From assembly GCA_947095585.1 (NCBI GenBank), contig OX352763.1, positions 44,628,010 to 44,692,009 of the forward strand: a stretch of DNA of 64,000 nt. The letters run 5' to 3'. This document shows positions 20,905-32,349 of this stretch, one piece after another. Made by a program: the position numbers and the translations under genes. Below the pieces are notes generated by a model. It saw nothing but the letters and a program-made list of their open reading frames with translations, had not been told where the DNA came from and ran no database searches. This DNA comes from Nephrocerus scutellatus. Taxonomy: Eukaryota; Arthropoda; Insecta; Diptera; Pipunculidae. How positions within the stretch are numbered: the first letter of the stretch is position 1; each line of letters starts with the position of its first letter.

Positions 20905-21710
20905 ATCAAAAATTGACCACCCCCCTCCCCACCACCTTCAATACGATTTTTTGCTCAGAATGAACCAAGGAATCACCCTTTAACGGATTAGCATCCCAAA
21001 CCCGTACACTCTGTATATAGATGTATTTCCTCAAAACAACCACAATTAGCCACGAATCGAACTCTAAAATGTTGCCTGCACAACTGCAGCCATATTAATG
21101 TCGATTCTATGGTTTTCGGGGTCGCTGAGGTGAATAGCGATGGTAAGAGAGCTCTTGGGGATGGGGGTGATTGGTGACCGATATTAGTGTTGGTAGGACA
21201 CTCCTATGGGTGAGTTGTGTTCCCGTACAAGGAAGGCTGAACAATATTAGTGTCGATTCCATAGTTTTCGTGGTCGCTGAAATGAACAGTGGTGTTTAGA
21301 ATGGTACTCGGTGACCGGCTGGGTTTGCCATCTGATTTTTGTAATCATCTGTCGCAGAGCTAATAAATTATATTTATCCGGCTGTTTCTCAAAACTACCA
21401 CAATTTGAACTGGTTGAGAGTAAGGTCCATTCTTGCTGCTTAAAATGAAGACGTCCGCGAAATAAACAATCAAATACTTTCCATGGTAATAGGCCTTTTT
21501 ACTGAATATAAGTATATCCTTATCGAATTCAACAAAAATAAATTTAATTTCACCAAGTTCACAACAATTTCATGACTTTATATTCTGTTGAGAAAAGAGG
21601 GGAAAATTGTAATGGACATTTTTTTCCATACGTAGGGTAACTGCACTAGTAACCAGCCACCCCTAGTAATCGGCCACATTTTCCTCCCTTTCCTTTTTTT
21701 TACCAATTTT
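20905..21710. other. Stretch without recognisable genes; one imperfect duplication
   Basis: Words such as AATATTAGTGTCGATTCCATAGTTTTCGTGGTCGCTGA (about 21241) repeat TAATGTCGATTCTATGGTTTTCGGGGTCGCTGAGG (about 21094), an imperfect duplication about 145 bp apart. Otherwise nothing is recognised. Confidence 0.5.
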
Positions 21711-21714
21711 CACG

Positions 21715-21875
21715 TGTCCGTGTGTTTGTCTGTCTATTAGGCGTGGAATCTTGCGATCAGTTTTTAACCCACTTCCCAAAGCCCAACAACAATTTCTATT
21801 AAAATTTGGTAGTGATCGGGCCGCGGGTTCCGGGGTCTCCCATACAAATTTTTTTTAATAATCATGCCATGCATC
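21715..21875 (-). repeat. CATGTG modular repeat family, end fragment
   Basis: Inverse orientation: CTTGCGATCAGTTTTTAACCCACTTCCCAAAGCCC, then CTATTAAAATTTGGTAGTGATCGGGCCGCGGG and GGGGTCTCCCATACAAATTTT. It is the right-hand module only. Confidence 0.7.
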
Positions 21876-22289
21876 AGATCACGCCAATTTATAACGACTG
21901 TGTTCTTTGTGCGCTGGTGCTTTACGATTTGGGTTGTTTTGAGGTTTGGTTGCAGTTCTTCGCATATGTTTAGAATACATTTTTGAAGTTTTCTACATTA
22001 GGAATAAAGGTCATTTATATACTAATTGAAAAAGACCAAACAGTTAAGACAAAACAGCTCAGTACCGTTTTCTCCTCTGTTTGTTAACCGATTTTCTTTT
22101 TTTTTTCTTTTGTTTGGTTGTTGACGAGGTTTAGTGATATCAATAGAAAAATTGGAAACAGAACGGTTTTTATTATCGTTCATGTTAGCGTTTGGAGCAG
22201 TTGCTAGAAGTTCAAAATTCAACGTTTTAAAATTCTGCCTCGAAAAAAGCCGCTACAGTCGTTGTTGACGTAGTTGTCGTGGTAGTCCA

Positions 22290-22575
22290 TTTTAAAACGT
22301 TTTTATAAGCTCGCTTTCGTGTATGTCTGTCTGTGCGGGTGGAATTTTGTAATTGATTTTAAACTAACTTCCCATTGAGCTAGAGACTTGAAACTTTAAA
22401 CATAGCTCAGAACTGGATGAACATTGACATTTAAAAAAAAAACAGACAACAAATCGCAAAAAAAATAAAAAAAAATTCAACACGAGCTTGCAATTTTTTT
22501 CAGATCAAAGCAAACTACAACTACTACGCACAATACTCGCTTTACATGTTTTAAATGTATTTTTATTAGCTCACA
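22290..22575 (+). repeat. Repeat family C, left arm of a large inverted repeat
   Basis: Begins AAAACGTTTTTATAAGCTCGC and includes GTATGTCTGTCTGTGCGGGTGGAATTTTG, TTCCCATTGAGCTAGAGACTTGAAAC and CTACTACGCACAATACTCGC. An inverted copy lies at 24022-24270 and a direct partial copy at 31965-32160. The frame at 22022-22222 lies outside it and has no known domain. Confidence 0.85.
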
Positions 22576-22579
22576 TGTC

Positions 22580-22955
22580 GTATAGAATATTTAAAAAAAT
22601 ATTCAAAATTAGTTAATTAATAAATTCTTTTTTTTATATCTTAGGATACAGTCAAAACTTTTAAAAGCTTACCCTAAAAAGAAGATGTTAGTATGCCTTC
22701 CATAATCGATAAAACAGTTAAATCCTCTTAGTTCTAAAAATAATTTTTGTAGTGAATTCTATTTATAGGGACAGCATTATATGAATCGAATTCGTTACAA
22801 AGAAATTCAGAAAGGCACTCGTTAAATTAAAGGTCGAAAATATTCTCAAGAATAACAGCCATTTCCGCTTTTTACAAATATCACCAATACACCAACAGTA
22901 GTTTAATAACTTCTAGAAACAAAGATTATTTAGTTGATTTGATTAATTTAATGTA
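22580..22955. other. Unassigned AT-rich stretch inside the inverted repeat
   Basis: No gene recognised. Confidence 0.35.
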
Positions 22956-22956
22956 T

Positions 22957-23350
22957 TGTTACGAAATTTAGGACTTTAGAGTTCGTAAAGGAATTTCCAA
23001 ATAAAACACAACACAAGTATATTTATTTACAAATAACAACTTTAATAAGCAAACAGTAAAAATAATAAAAGTTCACAATTTATATTGGTGATAACTTTAA
23101 ATTTACACAAAAACATTTATTACTTGTACTTTACAATTATTCTCTAAGGTGGTAGCTTTATCACTTTAGAAGAACTTTTACAACTTGTTTGGTTAAATTC
23201 CAATTAACTAACGAATCCTCCGCAGCGAACCCCACCTTTTATACTCACTGAAAAGTTTCCAGAAACTTCCAATCTTATAGACAGAAATATCCAGAAAAGA
23301 CCATTTACAACTATTCCCTTATTTACAACTAACGAAGTTCATATGTAACG
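22957..23350 (-). repeat. Probable solo LTR (minus orientation) with TATA promoter
   Basis: On the minus strand the segment starts near CGTTACATATGAACTTCG and ends CTAAATTTCGTAACA. It carries GAGTATAAAAGGTGGGG (TATA box, plus-strand about 23240-23254) and, further on, AAATAAATATAC (poly(A) signal, about 23025). This order of short end repeats, TATA, poly(A) signal and CA end is that of an LTR. No adjacent primer-binding site or coding sequence is seen, and no target-site duplication could be confirmed. It lies between the family C arms. Confidence 0.5.
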
Positions 23351-23689
23351 AGTCATCTTTTAAAAATAAACTTCATGTACAATCATGTTCTTTCAAAAAA
23401 ACCGGGCAATCCGCACACTCCAGTTGACTACATTTTTGACTTTTCTTTACTTTTCAAATAATCTAATAAGTCTTATAGCCTAAAAGTATGCTATACAAAA
23501 GTGCTTAATTCTAATTAAATGCCTATTCTTAGTACATTTCGATTTATGTTAGTATTCGAATTCCAATCTCATGAACCATATCTGAGATCCCGCATGTAAC
23601 GCGTCTAACGCATGAGGTCCTTTTTTAGCCCACTTTTACGCGACCTACAGAGCTGAAATTTTGTGTGCAGCTTAGTTTCATGGAACTGT

Positions 23690-23830
23690 GGGTCCAATGG
23701 TTAAGCGTTGGACTTTTAAGCGGGAGATTCGAAAATCGAATTCCAGAAAAACAGAAAAATATCCTTTTCACTGTCCCAACTCTCACGAATGGCTGACAAA
23801 CGTCCGTGCCATCGGCGTCGTAAGAACAAA
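23690..23830 (+). repeat. Diverged SINE-like fragment with a different tRNA-like head
   Basis: GTGGGTCCAATGGTTAAGCGTTGGA (A-box-like) and GATTCGAAAATCGAATTCC (B-box-like) are followed by CACTGTCCCAACTCTCACGAATGGCTGACAAACGTCCG. This matches the body of the SINE copies (GTGTCCCACCTCTCGCGAATGTCTGACAAACGTCCG). The 3' part is missing or too diverged. Confidence 0.55.
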
Positions 23831-23949
23831 GGGCACATATCCATTTTATTAGTTTTGAGATATGTAGGTTTTAAGTATTTTTTGAGAACAAAAATGAAAA
23901 TTTATTTCAAATAATTATTCATAAACAAACCAATATATAACAGAAAATA

Positions 23950-24018
23950 ATCAAGAAAAAAAATCAATCAATAAAAAAAAATCAATCAATAAAAAAAAAA
24001 TCAATCAATAAAAAAAAC
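23950..24018 (+). repeat. AATCAATCAATAAAAAA short tandem repeat
   Basis: Three to four units of about 20 bp (AAAAAAATCAATCAAT), with variable A runs. Confidence 0.9.
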
Positions 24019-24021
24019 TTA

Positions 24022-24270
24022 AAAACATGTTAGCTAATAAAAATCCATTTTTAATTTAAAACATTTGAAACCAGTATTGTGCGTAGTACCAGTAGTCTGC
24101 TTTGATCTAAAACAAATTGAATAAGTTGAATAATTTTTTTTGCGATTTGTCAACGTTCATCCAGTTCTAAGCTATGTTTAAGCTTCAAGTCTCCAGCTCA
24201 AGGAGAAGTTAGTTTAAAATCAATTACAAAGTTCCACCCGCATAGACAGACATACACGAAAGCGAAACCA
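24022..24270 (-). repeat. Repeat family C, right arm (inverted)
   Basis: Reads on the plus strand as ACATGTTAGCTAATAAAAATCC ... ATTGTGCGTAGTACC ... GCGATTTGTCAACGTTCATCCAGTTC ... CCCGCATAGACAGACATACACGAAAGCG, the inverse of 22290-22575. Together the arms enclose about 1.45 kb. Confidence 0.85.
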
Positions 24271-24680
24271 TAAAAATTTAAAATTTTCATGTAAATTCTC
24301 TAATAACCAAAAGTATACTGAATTCCACTGTAAATGCTGAAATATAAAACACATACGAAGCACTGCAACCCAACAACAAAACAACCCCAATCGTAAAGTA
24401 AGCAGCGCTGCCCACAGTGCACAACGCACACAGAACAGTCATTATAGTATGAAATGATCTGATGCTGGGAAAATAAATTTTATGGAAGCCCCCCGACCCG
24501 CAGGCCGATCACTCTCAAATTTTAATAGAAAATATTGTCACCGGAAATATACATGTGTGCCAAATTTCAATAAAATCGGGCTTTAGGAAGTGGGTTAAAA
24601 ATTTATCACAAGATCTTACCAGCCAGCCAGCCAGCCAGCTAGTCCGACAGCTACGGGAAGTTAATATAGAGAATTTAAAA
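24270..24680 (+). repeat. CATGTG modular repeat family, copy without internal array
   Basis: Left end AACCATAAAAATTTAAAATTTTCATGTAAATTCTCTAAT; right end ACGGGAAGTTAATATAGAGAATTT. The interior carries an unrelated segment (about 24310-24470) instead of core units, then ATTGTCACCGGAAATATACATG. Confidence 0.8.
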
Positions 24681-24683
24681 AAA

Positions 24684-26063
24684 CAACCGATAAAAATTAA
24701 AATTTTTCAGGTTAATTCTCTAATAGGGGATACATATGTGTGCAAAGTTTGAAACGGGTTAATTTGGAAAAAATCAATTTTAAAGCCCCCTTCACATCAA
24801 AATATTTTCAAAAACTATTCTCACCGGATATACACATGTATAAAAAAAATTTGTTTGGGAAAAATTCAAATCAAACACATATGTTTAAAATTTAAAGTAA
24901 ATCGGGCTAATTAAAAAAAAACTATGGACCCGCCACCAGGGCTCAGCGCCCATTCGCGCCAAAAATTTTACAAAATCTTTTGTCCATCGCGTAAACGTAT
25001 GTTTAAAATTCGAAGAAAAACGGTGCCAATTTTTAAAAAATGTATAGGGTATCAAGGCCCATTCGCTCAAAAAATGTCCAAAAAGTTTTGTCCATCGGAG
25101 ATACACATGTGTATAAAATTTTACCAAAATCGGGTTAATTTTTATTTTAAATTTGTATGAGGCCCCCACGACCTCAGGGCCCGGCGTCTGTAAAATGTTT
25201 ACAATAGTTGTTGTCCATCGGAGATACACACGTGTATAAAATTTGAAAAAATTCAGCTTAATGTTTTTAAAAAATTTGTTGGGGCCCCATGACCCTGGGG
25301 TCTCCAAAATTTGTACAAAAAGTGTTGTCTATCGGAGATACACACGTATATAAAATTTGAAGACAATCGGGTTAAGTTTTTAAAAAATTTGTTGGGGCCC
25401 CATGGCCCTGGGGCACGGTGTCTCCAAAATGTTTACAAAAAAGTGTTGTCTATCGGAGATACACACGTGTACAAAATTTGAAAAAATACGGGTTAATGTT
25501 TTTCAAAAATTTGTTGGGCCCCATGACCCTGAGGTCTCCGAAATTTGTACAAAAAGTGTTGTCCATCGGAGATACACACGTATATAAAATTTGAAGAAAA
25601 TCGGGTTAATTTTTTAAAAACAATGTTATGGGGCCCCACGACCTTGGGGCCCGGGGTCTACAAATTTTTTACAAAAAGTGATATCCATCAGAGATACACA
25701 CGTATATAAAATTTGAAGAAAATCGGGTTAATTTTTTTTTTAAATTTGTTGGGGCCCCATGACCCTGTTACCCGGGGTCTCCAAAATTTTAACGAAAGTG
25801 TTTTCCATCGGAGATAAACATTTGTATAAAATTTTAAGAAAATCGGGTAAATTTTGTAAAATATTTGTATGGGAGCCCCGCGAAGCCGATGTCCGAGGGT
25901 CCCCAAATTTTAATAGAAAGTATTGTCACCGGAAATATACATGTGTGCAAAATTACAATAATATCGGGCTTTGGGAATCGGGTTAAAAATTGATCAGAAA
26001 ATCTGACCAGCCAGCCAGCCAGACAGCCACGGGCAAGAGAAGTTAATATAGAGAATTTAAAAA
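24684..26063 (+). repeat. CATGTG modular repeat family, long copy with tandem core
   Basis: Left module: CCGATAAAAATTAAAATTTTTCAGG, ATTCTCTAATAGGGGATACATATG. The core spans about 24840-25880 and has eight to nine imperfect units of about 112-122 bp. Each carries GTTGTCCATCGGAGATACAC, a CATGTG/CACGTG/CGTATA palindromic centre, ATAAAATTTGAAGAAAATCGGGTTAAT, TTTGTTGGGGCCCCATGACC and a GGGGTCTCCAAAATTT stretch. Right module: ATTGTCACCGGAAATATACATG, TTGATCAGAAAATCTGACC, a CAGC run and GAAGTTAATATAGAGAATTT. Small frames across it are repeat products. Confidence 0.9.
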
Positions 26064-26250
26064 AATCAAAAAAACTCATAATATCGGGCTTTGGGAATTG
26101 GGTTAAAAATTGATCAGAAAATCTGACCAGCCAGCCATCCAGTCAGCCACGGGCAAGAGAAGTTAATAAAGAGAATTTAAAAAAATCAAAAAAACTCATA
26201 TTTTCTAAGCAAAAAAGTCCTATGAGAATTTTATTTTTGTAAATGCACCT
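26064..26250 (+). repeat. Duplicated right module of the modular repeat
   Basis: CTCATAATATCGGGCTTTGGGAATTGGGTTAAAAATTGATCAGAAAATCTGACCAGCC repeats 25957-26063 almost exactly, a direct tandem duplication of the end module (period about 119 bp). Confidence 0.85.
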
Positions 26251-26550
26251 TTTTAAATTCGCGTGCCCGTGGCACGAAAAATTTTAATTTTTATTGGCTG
26301 TTTTTATTATCATAGTAAGTGGCAGATAAAGCCTAGTCTAAAGTCTAGGAAACGCACTCGACATGGTAGATGTGACGTTTTTTACATCAGATATTTGCAG
26401 TTGGAAATAGGGCTTTTAAGCTTAGTAAAAAAAATTATAAACTGATTCACGGTTCCGAATATGCCGCAATCTCTATTTTAGAGTTTTGGCGCTTGTGACC
26501 TTTTTTCTTAGGACGGCAGAATGTCACGGAATGGAACGGAACTGCGTTTC
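26251..26550. other. Unassigned stretch
   Basis: No gene recognised. Confidence 0.35.
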
Positions 26551-26556
26551 TGCTTT

Positions 26557-26668
26557 AAATTGTAGGTCCCTTTCATTTGTGTGCACAAATATAACACGGA
26601 CAGCAGGAACGGTCTCGCAGAGGTAGACCTTTGACTACAACGGTCTGTCACTATTATTATTATTTGTT
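26557..26668 (+). mobile_element. tRNA-derived SINE, 3' fragment
   Basis: TAAATTGTAGGTCCCTTTCATTTGTGTGCACAAATATA, then CTACAACGGTCTGTC and ATTATTATTATT match the last 110 bp of the SINE copies. The tRNA-like head is absent. Confidence 0.7.
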
Positions 26669-26699
26669 TTAATTGAAGTTGTATCACTATGGGTAGATT

Positions 26700-28150
26700 A
26701 TGGTCTATGCAATTGTATCTAATTTGAATTCATATTTGCAACAGCAAAATACAGTTCAATAAATACTAACAATGGTATTCGTTATTACGTAAATACAAAT
26801 TTTAAAATGCTTCCCATGTAAAATTTGCATTTTTTGAGTGAGTGCCACTATCAACGCATTGCAGCGTACACGTATACAATGTATCGCACTGTATAATCAT
26901 CGGATACCTGAAGCTGCTGGCATTTCGAAACGGCTTCCGAATAGGTAAATTATGGGACTAGTAATAATATTACAAGTTTTTTTCTGTTAATTTCAAGTGT
27001 AAAAAAACTTGCGAACATTAATAGACTCCGAAGGCCTCCATAGATGCCACTACTTAAAAAGCTGGGACAGATTGAATTGATTAATCCCAAAGCTGGAAAA
27101 ACTTGATGGAAATTTAATCCAGTTGTTGCGAAGTTTTTTATAAAGAGATGGTTCATCAAATCACCTTTTGTAAAATTACTTTTTTGTTCATTATTATCCT
27201 TACCTTCTAAAGACATCTATTAATGATGCTCATTTGACATCTCCAGTTCGATTTACTGCCGAAAAAACGACCGTTTTTCTAACTTTTGCCGCAGCTTATA
27301 AAAAAATTAAATTGATATTTGGAAAAAGTGATGAGCGAACGGTTTACATACAGCCAGCTGGTGTAATTGTTTTCAAACTTAACTATGATTCTGTTTTTTT
27401 ATCAAAAATAACTTCAATAATAGGAGGTTATCTACTTTTTGGTCAAAACACAAGGATCATGTGCCCTCACGTTTATAATAGATTCTGCCATTAATGTATA
27501 TATGTACTTTAATTCAAAAAAAATATACAAAAAACCCGTTTTATTTTATCATTTATATATCAGCTTGCTGACTAGCTATTTTTAAGGAGTTCAAAATGCC
27601 ATTACCTTCTAACTGTTTTGTACTAAAACAACTGCACATTTCTACAAAATAGATAATGGACTTTTAATGATTTACCTTCTTACCATAAGTTGTCTGTTGT
27701 AAGTCATAAAATTCAAATGGCGATCTAAATATGTGAATAAATAGATTTAAAACACCTTTCGTTTTATGACCACGACTTTTGAATATTTCAATAACGGTTT
27801 TTGCTCTCGACCATATGTGCGTCTCAAGTTTATTTTCTTGGGTAAATCCTTAATTACTGATAATAATAACAGTTAGTCGATGAAAAATCTATGTTCTTTT
27901 TAATCAAAGAGAATATTCATGACATTTTGTACTTGCATATTTCGAACTATATTGGCAAGAAATAAAGTGAATAACTTGCTAGCAAATCTCCTTTTAAATA
28001 ATCATACTTAACTGAAGAGAATAACCGGATTGCACCACGACTGTGAGAATCAATAAGAGATAAAAAAAATACCAGTACTGTCGTATCGGTACTGAGATAG
28101 AAATATGGCTTTCTAGCCAATCAGCTATTGCCTGTCCAAATTAAATGGGA
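26700..28150. other. Stretch without a recognised gene
   Basis: Two divergent frames of 88 and 86 codons (minus 27216-26950, plus 27234-27494) have no domain I recognise; the second lacks an ATG start. I see no splice-site arrangement or repeat that assigns them. They may be chance frames or exons of an unknown gene. Confidence 0.3.
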
Positions 28151-28160
28151 ATATACGACT

Positions 28161-28446
28161 GGGCGCCGTGACTCAGTGGATAAGTACATGGCTTCTGGGC
28201 AGAAGGTTCGTGCTTCGAATCCCAGTAACACCAAAAGCATGTTTCACGGTGTCCCACCTCTCGGGACTGTCTGACCAAAAGACCGTTCGAAAGTAATAAC
28301 TTGTCACGGAAAGCTTTTAAATTCGCCGTTCGGATACGGCATTAAATTGTAGGTCCCTTCCATTTGTGTGCAAAAATATACATGCTCAACACAAGTGGTC
28401 GCCTTGGACTGCAACGGTCCGTCGCTCCGAATATTATTATTATTAT
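28161..28446 (+). mobile_element. tRNA-derived SINE, full copy with target-site duplication
   Basis: Starts GGGCGCCGTGACTCAGTGG; the B-box region reads GCTTCGAATCC. The body shows GTGTCCCACCTCTCGGGACTGTCTGA, ATAACTTGTCACGGAAAGC and TTCGGATACGGCATTAAATTG, and the tail is ATTATTATTATTATT. TATACGACT precedes it (28152-28160) and follows the tail (28447-28455), a 9-bp target-site duplication that marks both boundaries. Confidence 0.95.
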
Positions 28447-28459
28447 TATACGACTGCTT

Positions 28460-31400
28460 AATTTTAAAATTTACCTTAAGTTTTGCTGCTCAACGACTAC
28501 TTTCTGTGAGATCAGTTGAGTTGAATTTTTTCCGGGCCACAAAGCAATTTTTTGTCAAAAAATGGAATTATCTCAAGAACAGTGCGTGAACGTGTTTTCG
28601 GCGATGGTGAAAATACATCACTGGCTACAGTAGTATAATAATTTAGTCGTGCCACGTGCTCAAGGAAGAACAAAGTAAAGGAGACACCGAATGATTGAAC
28701 AGATCAGACAATTCACATACATACAGGGATATTCATTAATCTTTGGGCATGACCTAAATCATAAACAGCTTGAAAGACCACCTTGTCAGCCTAAAGTGCA
28801 AATGACGTCCAGAAAGACGGTTATAACTACATATACGAATAAGTAGATGTTCTATTTTACTACTTTGTCCATCATCATATTATGAATAAGAGAATTTTGT
28901 TCTTCTTGAACTTTCAATTGTTAAAATGCTTTACCTACCGCTCTAGTTATACCTCAAAAAGCATTACCAAAATCGTAAATAAGATGAAAAAAAAAGTAAA
29001 AAAATTATATTATTCACAATAATTTAGTTAAGTTCTCAAAAAACGGGTGAGTACTGGACTTACGAGTGTCTCTTTATTCAAACGTATTGATACCCCAAAA
29101 AAAAGGCGTCCTACTTCGTAAAGGCAGAATGGATGCATTTAAAAATAATGGTTTATTCCTTCCAACTGAGCCAAGTACATTAATTTAATTAATAAAAAAT
29201 TACACTAGTCTGAATAAGATTCGACGTTTTTAAAACCCAGACAATCCAACGAGACGGCAGTGACGATGGTTGCTGAGTCTTTTCACTATCAACACCTTAA
29301 ACAGTTTACCAACCGGCGGGCGCTACCAAACACAATTTTAATGCTGATTACTCACTCTGTGGTTGTGCAAAGGCCAAACAACAAACAATGGTTGTTTTTG
29401 GTATTTTAGTTTGTACTCAGTAAATGGAGATAATAGCATACACTGAGCAAAAAGCTCGTCTCAGCGCGATTTACTTTTTAGAGATTTGTTATAATCGCGG
29501 TTTAACATTTAACAAAATTAAATCTCTCGAGCGCACCGCTAAGCGTTTGATGGACTGTGCAGACACAGCCAACAACAACGTATCTGCCCATACTACCGAA
29601 GCCAGGCCAGGTCAGGCACAGAAAAAGTTGTTGCGCCGTTGTCGGATAGGACAAGAAAAACTCTACGTTTGCGCATTGCTTTCAGTTTCATTTCAGACGT
29701 TGGGTATGCTATAGTCTCGTATTGTCGCCGCGGATTATTTTTCGATTCGAATTCGAATCCATCAAGTTCGCCAGTTGTTGTTGGCTGCGATTGTTAATAA
29801 CATACAATATTTTATGTGTTAATCTCAGAAAGACTACCAATCGTGCATGTCGTGAAATTAAGTAGACTACCATAGAAGCCGCAAAGAAAAAAGAGCCACG
29901 AAGAAACTTGATTGGGGACTACTTTGTAGAAATTTTTTTTAAATATTTATTAACAAACTGGCTGGTGTCATTAAAATATGCATCACCCACCTAGTTCAAA
30001 ATCAAAGTAAAAATTGAATATAATACTAAATAAATGAAAACTGTGTAAATGCTAATAAATGTGCAATTTTATCCAACAAAACGATATATAAAAAATTTTA
30101 AAATTTCAAAAGTGCCAAAAGCATCGCAAGTGCATTCATTCACTTATACATATACATACTGTTCGCTCTTGATTTTCAGAGATTGTTTTCAATGCACTGT
30201 CTAATGCCGCAATAGAAGATCATATAAAAAAGGCAAGTTGTCTCCACCATACGCATAAAATATAAAATGTACGCGTACAAGCAAAAAATGTACTTCTTTT
30301 TTGCCAAAATAAGAAAAATATACAGGCCCAATGTTACAAATTCAAACAACTCCACGAGTTGTTAGTTTGTTAGTTACACCATTGACATATTCAATTATCG
30401 CAAGTACGCAAATATTGCGGAAATTTTGACTTAAGTCAAATATAACTTTGTCAACGTCAGAGCCATTCATTTCGTTATTTATTGATAAATTTTATATTAA
30501 CATTCACAAATTGCTATAAATTGCGATAGTAAAGATTACGATTGTATTTGCGTTGGGAAAAGGGAGTGGTAGTTTAGCGATTGTTATTATATATTATTAT
30601 GGACTACCTGCAAAGTTTCCTTTGAAGAGTTCTAATTGATAATTACAAATAACAATTAATATTTTATTCTGGTAAAAGATGAAATGAACATCAAAATTGG
30701 CGTTGTTTCTGAATAGATAATGTCTATCTTACGCACAATTACAGATTTTCTTCATGACAAACTTAACCTATTCTATCATATTCTATTATTTTTTTTTAAA
30801 TGAAAAATGTTTTCTTAACTCTCTTTTTTTTGAGCAAATTTTACTCAGTTTAGTTATTTTTCCGATTCTTACGATTGAAGGCTTACTCGCTTTTAAGATC
30901 GCTATTACAATTGCTTTTTATTTAATGTTATGTTCAGAATATAATTTCACACAATATGCTTGGAATTGAAAATAATACTAAATTATTATGCTAATTCAAA
31001 TCGCAAGTCAACATAGGTAACATTGAGAAATAGCATTGATCGAACAGTCGAAAAATGAGAATTAATAAACATTTGTTTTTAGTTAAAGTAAACAATGCCG
31101 ACATACAATTTAACATGTTTATGATTTTGAATGAAAAATAAAATACAAAAAAAGACGCAGATAATAAAATCGGTAAACAGTGAAACTCAATTTGCACCAA
31201 GAATTGGTTAAGGAGTACAATTTACGTATCATACATCACTTACAAAACTAACAAAGTATCTGATAGTATTGCAAAAGTATTGTTAAATTAGAAGGTGGCA
31301 AAGATCTTCGGTCTTGAAAAAAAAATGGTTGTTATAACTGCAAACTCTACTATAGTACACTCACTACCAATCCTGATCGTTCATATTATATACTTGTCAA

Positions 31401-31740
31401 GCCGGAGACGCTTACTTTGGTGTTAACAAAAGTTAAGTGAAAGTTACTCTTCAATAGCAGATTCACAGATTATTAACGATTTTTTGTAACTGCCAATACT
31501 CAGCTTATTTAGGATGTCACTATAAGAAAAAGACATATTCCTTTGACGACTTAATTTTACTATTACGAGCATCGATTTCTGGTGACTGCATTTTAAATAA
31601 AAATTTAAAAAAATAAAAACATTTTAAATGTACATGTAAACGTATAGGTTAGTAGCTGCAAAATATCTTAAAAGAACAGAAATTTGATTTCTGCTAAATG
31701 TCGGAAAACAAATCGGAAACTGAAAACTTAAAACTTTTTA
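28460..31740. other. 3.3 kb without a recognised gene
   Basis: Mostly unique AT-rich DNA. The part from 29250 to 29920 is less AT-rich and contains CTTTCAGTTTCATTTCAGACG and a frame of 96 codons without a known domain. It could include a regulatory region or a non-coding exon, but no motif combination decides it. Nothing is recognised in 29930-31740. Confidence 0.35.
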
Positions 31741-31744
31741 TCCA

Positions 31745-31935
31745 GATACTGAATTGCCCGACTCAGTATTCCCGCATTTGTACGATCTTCAGTCATTTAA
31801 GACACACGTGAATAGACATCTCATATTTACCCACGCTGTGCTAAGTATTATAAGGGTGCAAATCCTTGAAAGTGTGTACATTAAAAAAAACTACAGATTT
31901 TTCCTTGCAGCCTGCACAACTCAGAATTTACTCTA
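31745..31935 (+). pseudogene. LINE 3' end fragment (same family as 41.45-43.3 kb)
   Basis: LPDSVFPHLYDLQSFKTHVNRHLI, then CACGCTGTGCTAAGTATTATAAGGGTGCAAA, match the inverse of about 41500-41630, including 3' non-coding sequence. Only the end of the ORF and the 3' tail are present. Confidence 0.85.
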
Positions 31936-31964
31936 CCTTTGCGTTCGACTTATCTAATTCTCGT

Positions 31965-32160
31965 TGTTTTAAAACCTTTTTATTAGCTGGCTTTCGTGTA
32001 TGTCTGTCTGTGCGGGTGGAATTTTGTAATTGATTTTAAACTAACTTCCCATTGAGCTAGAGACTTGAAACTTTAAACATTGCTCAGAACTGAATGAACA
32101 TTGACAAATCGCAAAAAATACAACAAATCGCCAAAAAAAATTAATTCAGTTTGCAATTTG
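31965..32160 (+). repeat. Repeat family C, third copy
   Basis: TTTTTATTAGCTGGCTTTCGTGTATGTCTGTCTGTGCGGG, TTCCCATTGAGCTAGAGACTTGAAAC and CATTGACAAATCGCAAAAAAT match the arms at 22.3 and 24.1 kb. It is a single arm with no partner nearby. Confidence 0.85.
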
Positions 32161-32349
32161 TGGGCACAACACGACTTTCTTTAACGAACGGGATCGGAAT
32201 CTTAAGAAATGTATATTCAATTTTTTTTTTCAAATTTTTTTTTTAATTTTTTTTATTTTTTATTTTGTTTTTTGCTTAAATTTCTTTTGCACCACAACAG
32301 ATTTCCCCTAAGTGCTTGAGTTATTTGAAAAAACTTGAAAACTGTCTAA

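Noticed and set aside
24840..25880. CRISPR-like array
   Set aside because: Whole units of 112-122 bp are similar to each other, so there are no unique spacers; it is a minisatellite core.
26950..27494. Two divergent small frames that might be a bidirectional gene pair
   Set aside because: One lacks an ATG, neither has a recognisable domain, signal peptide or splice context; kept only as an unassigned stretch.
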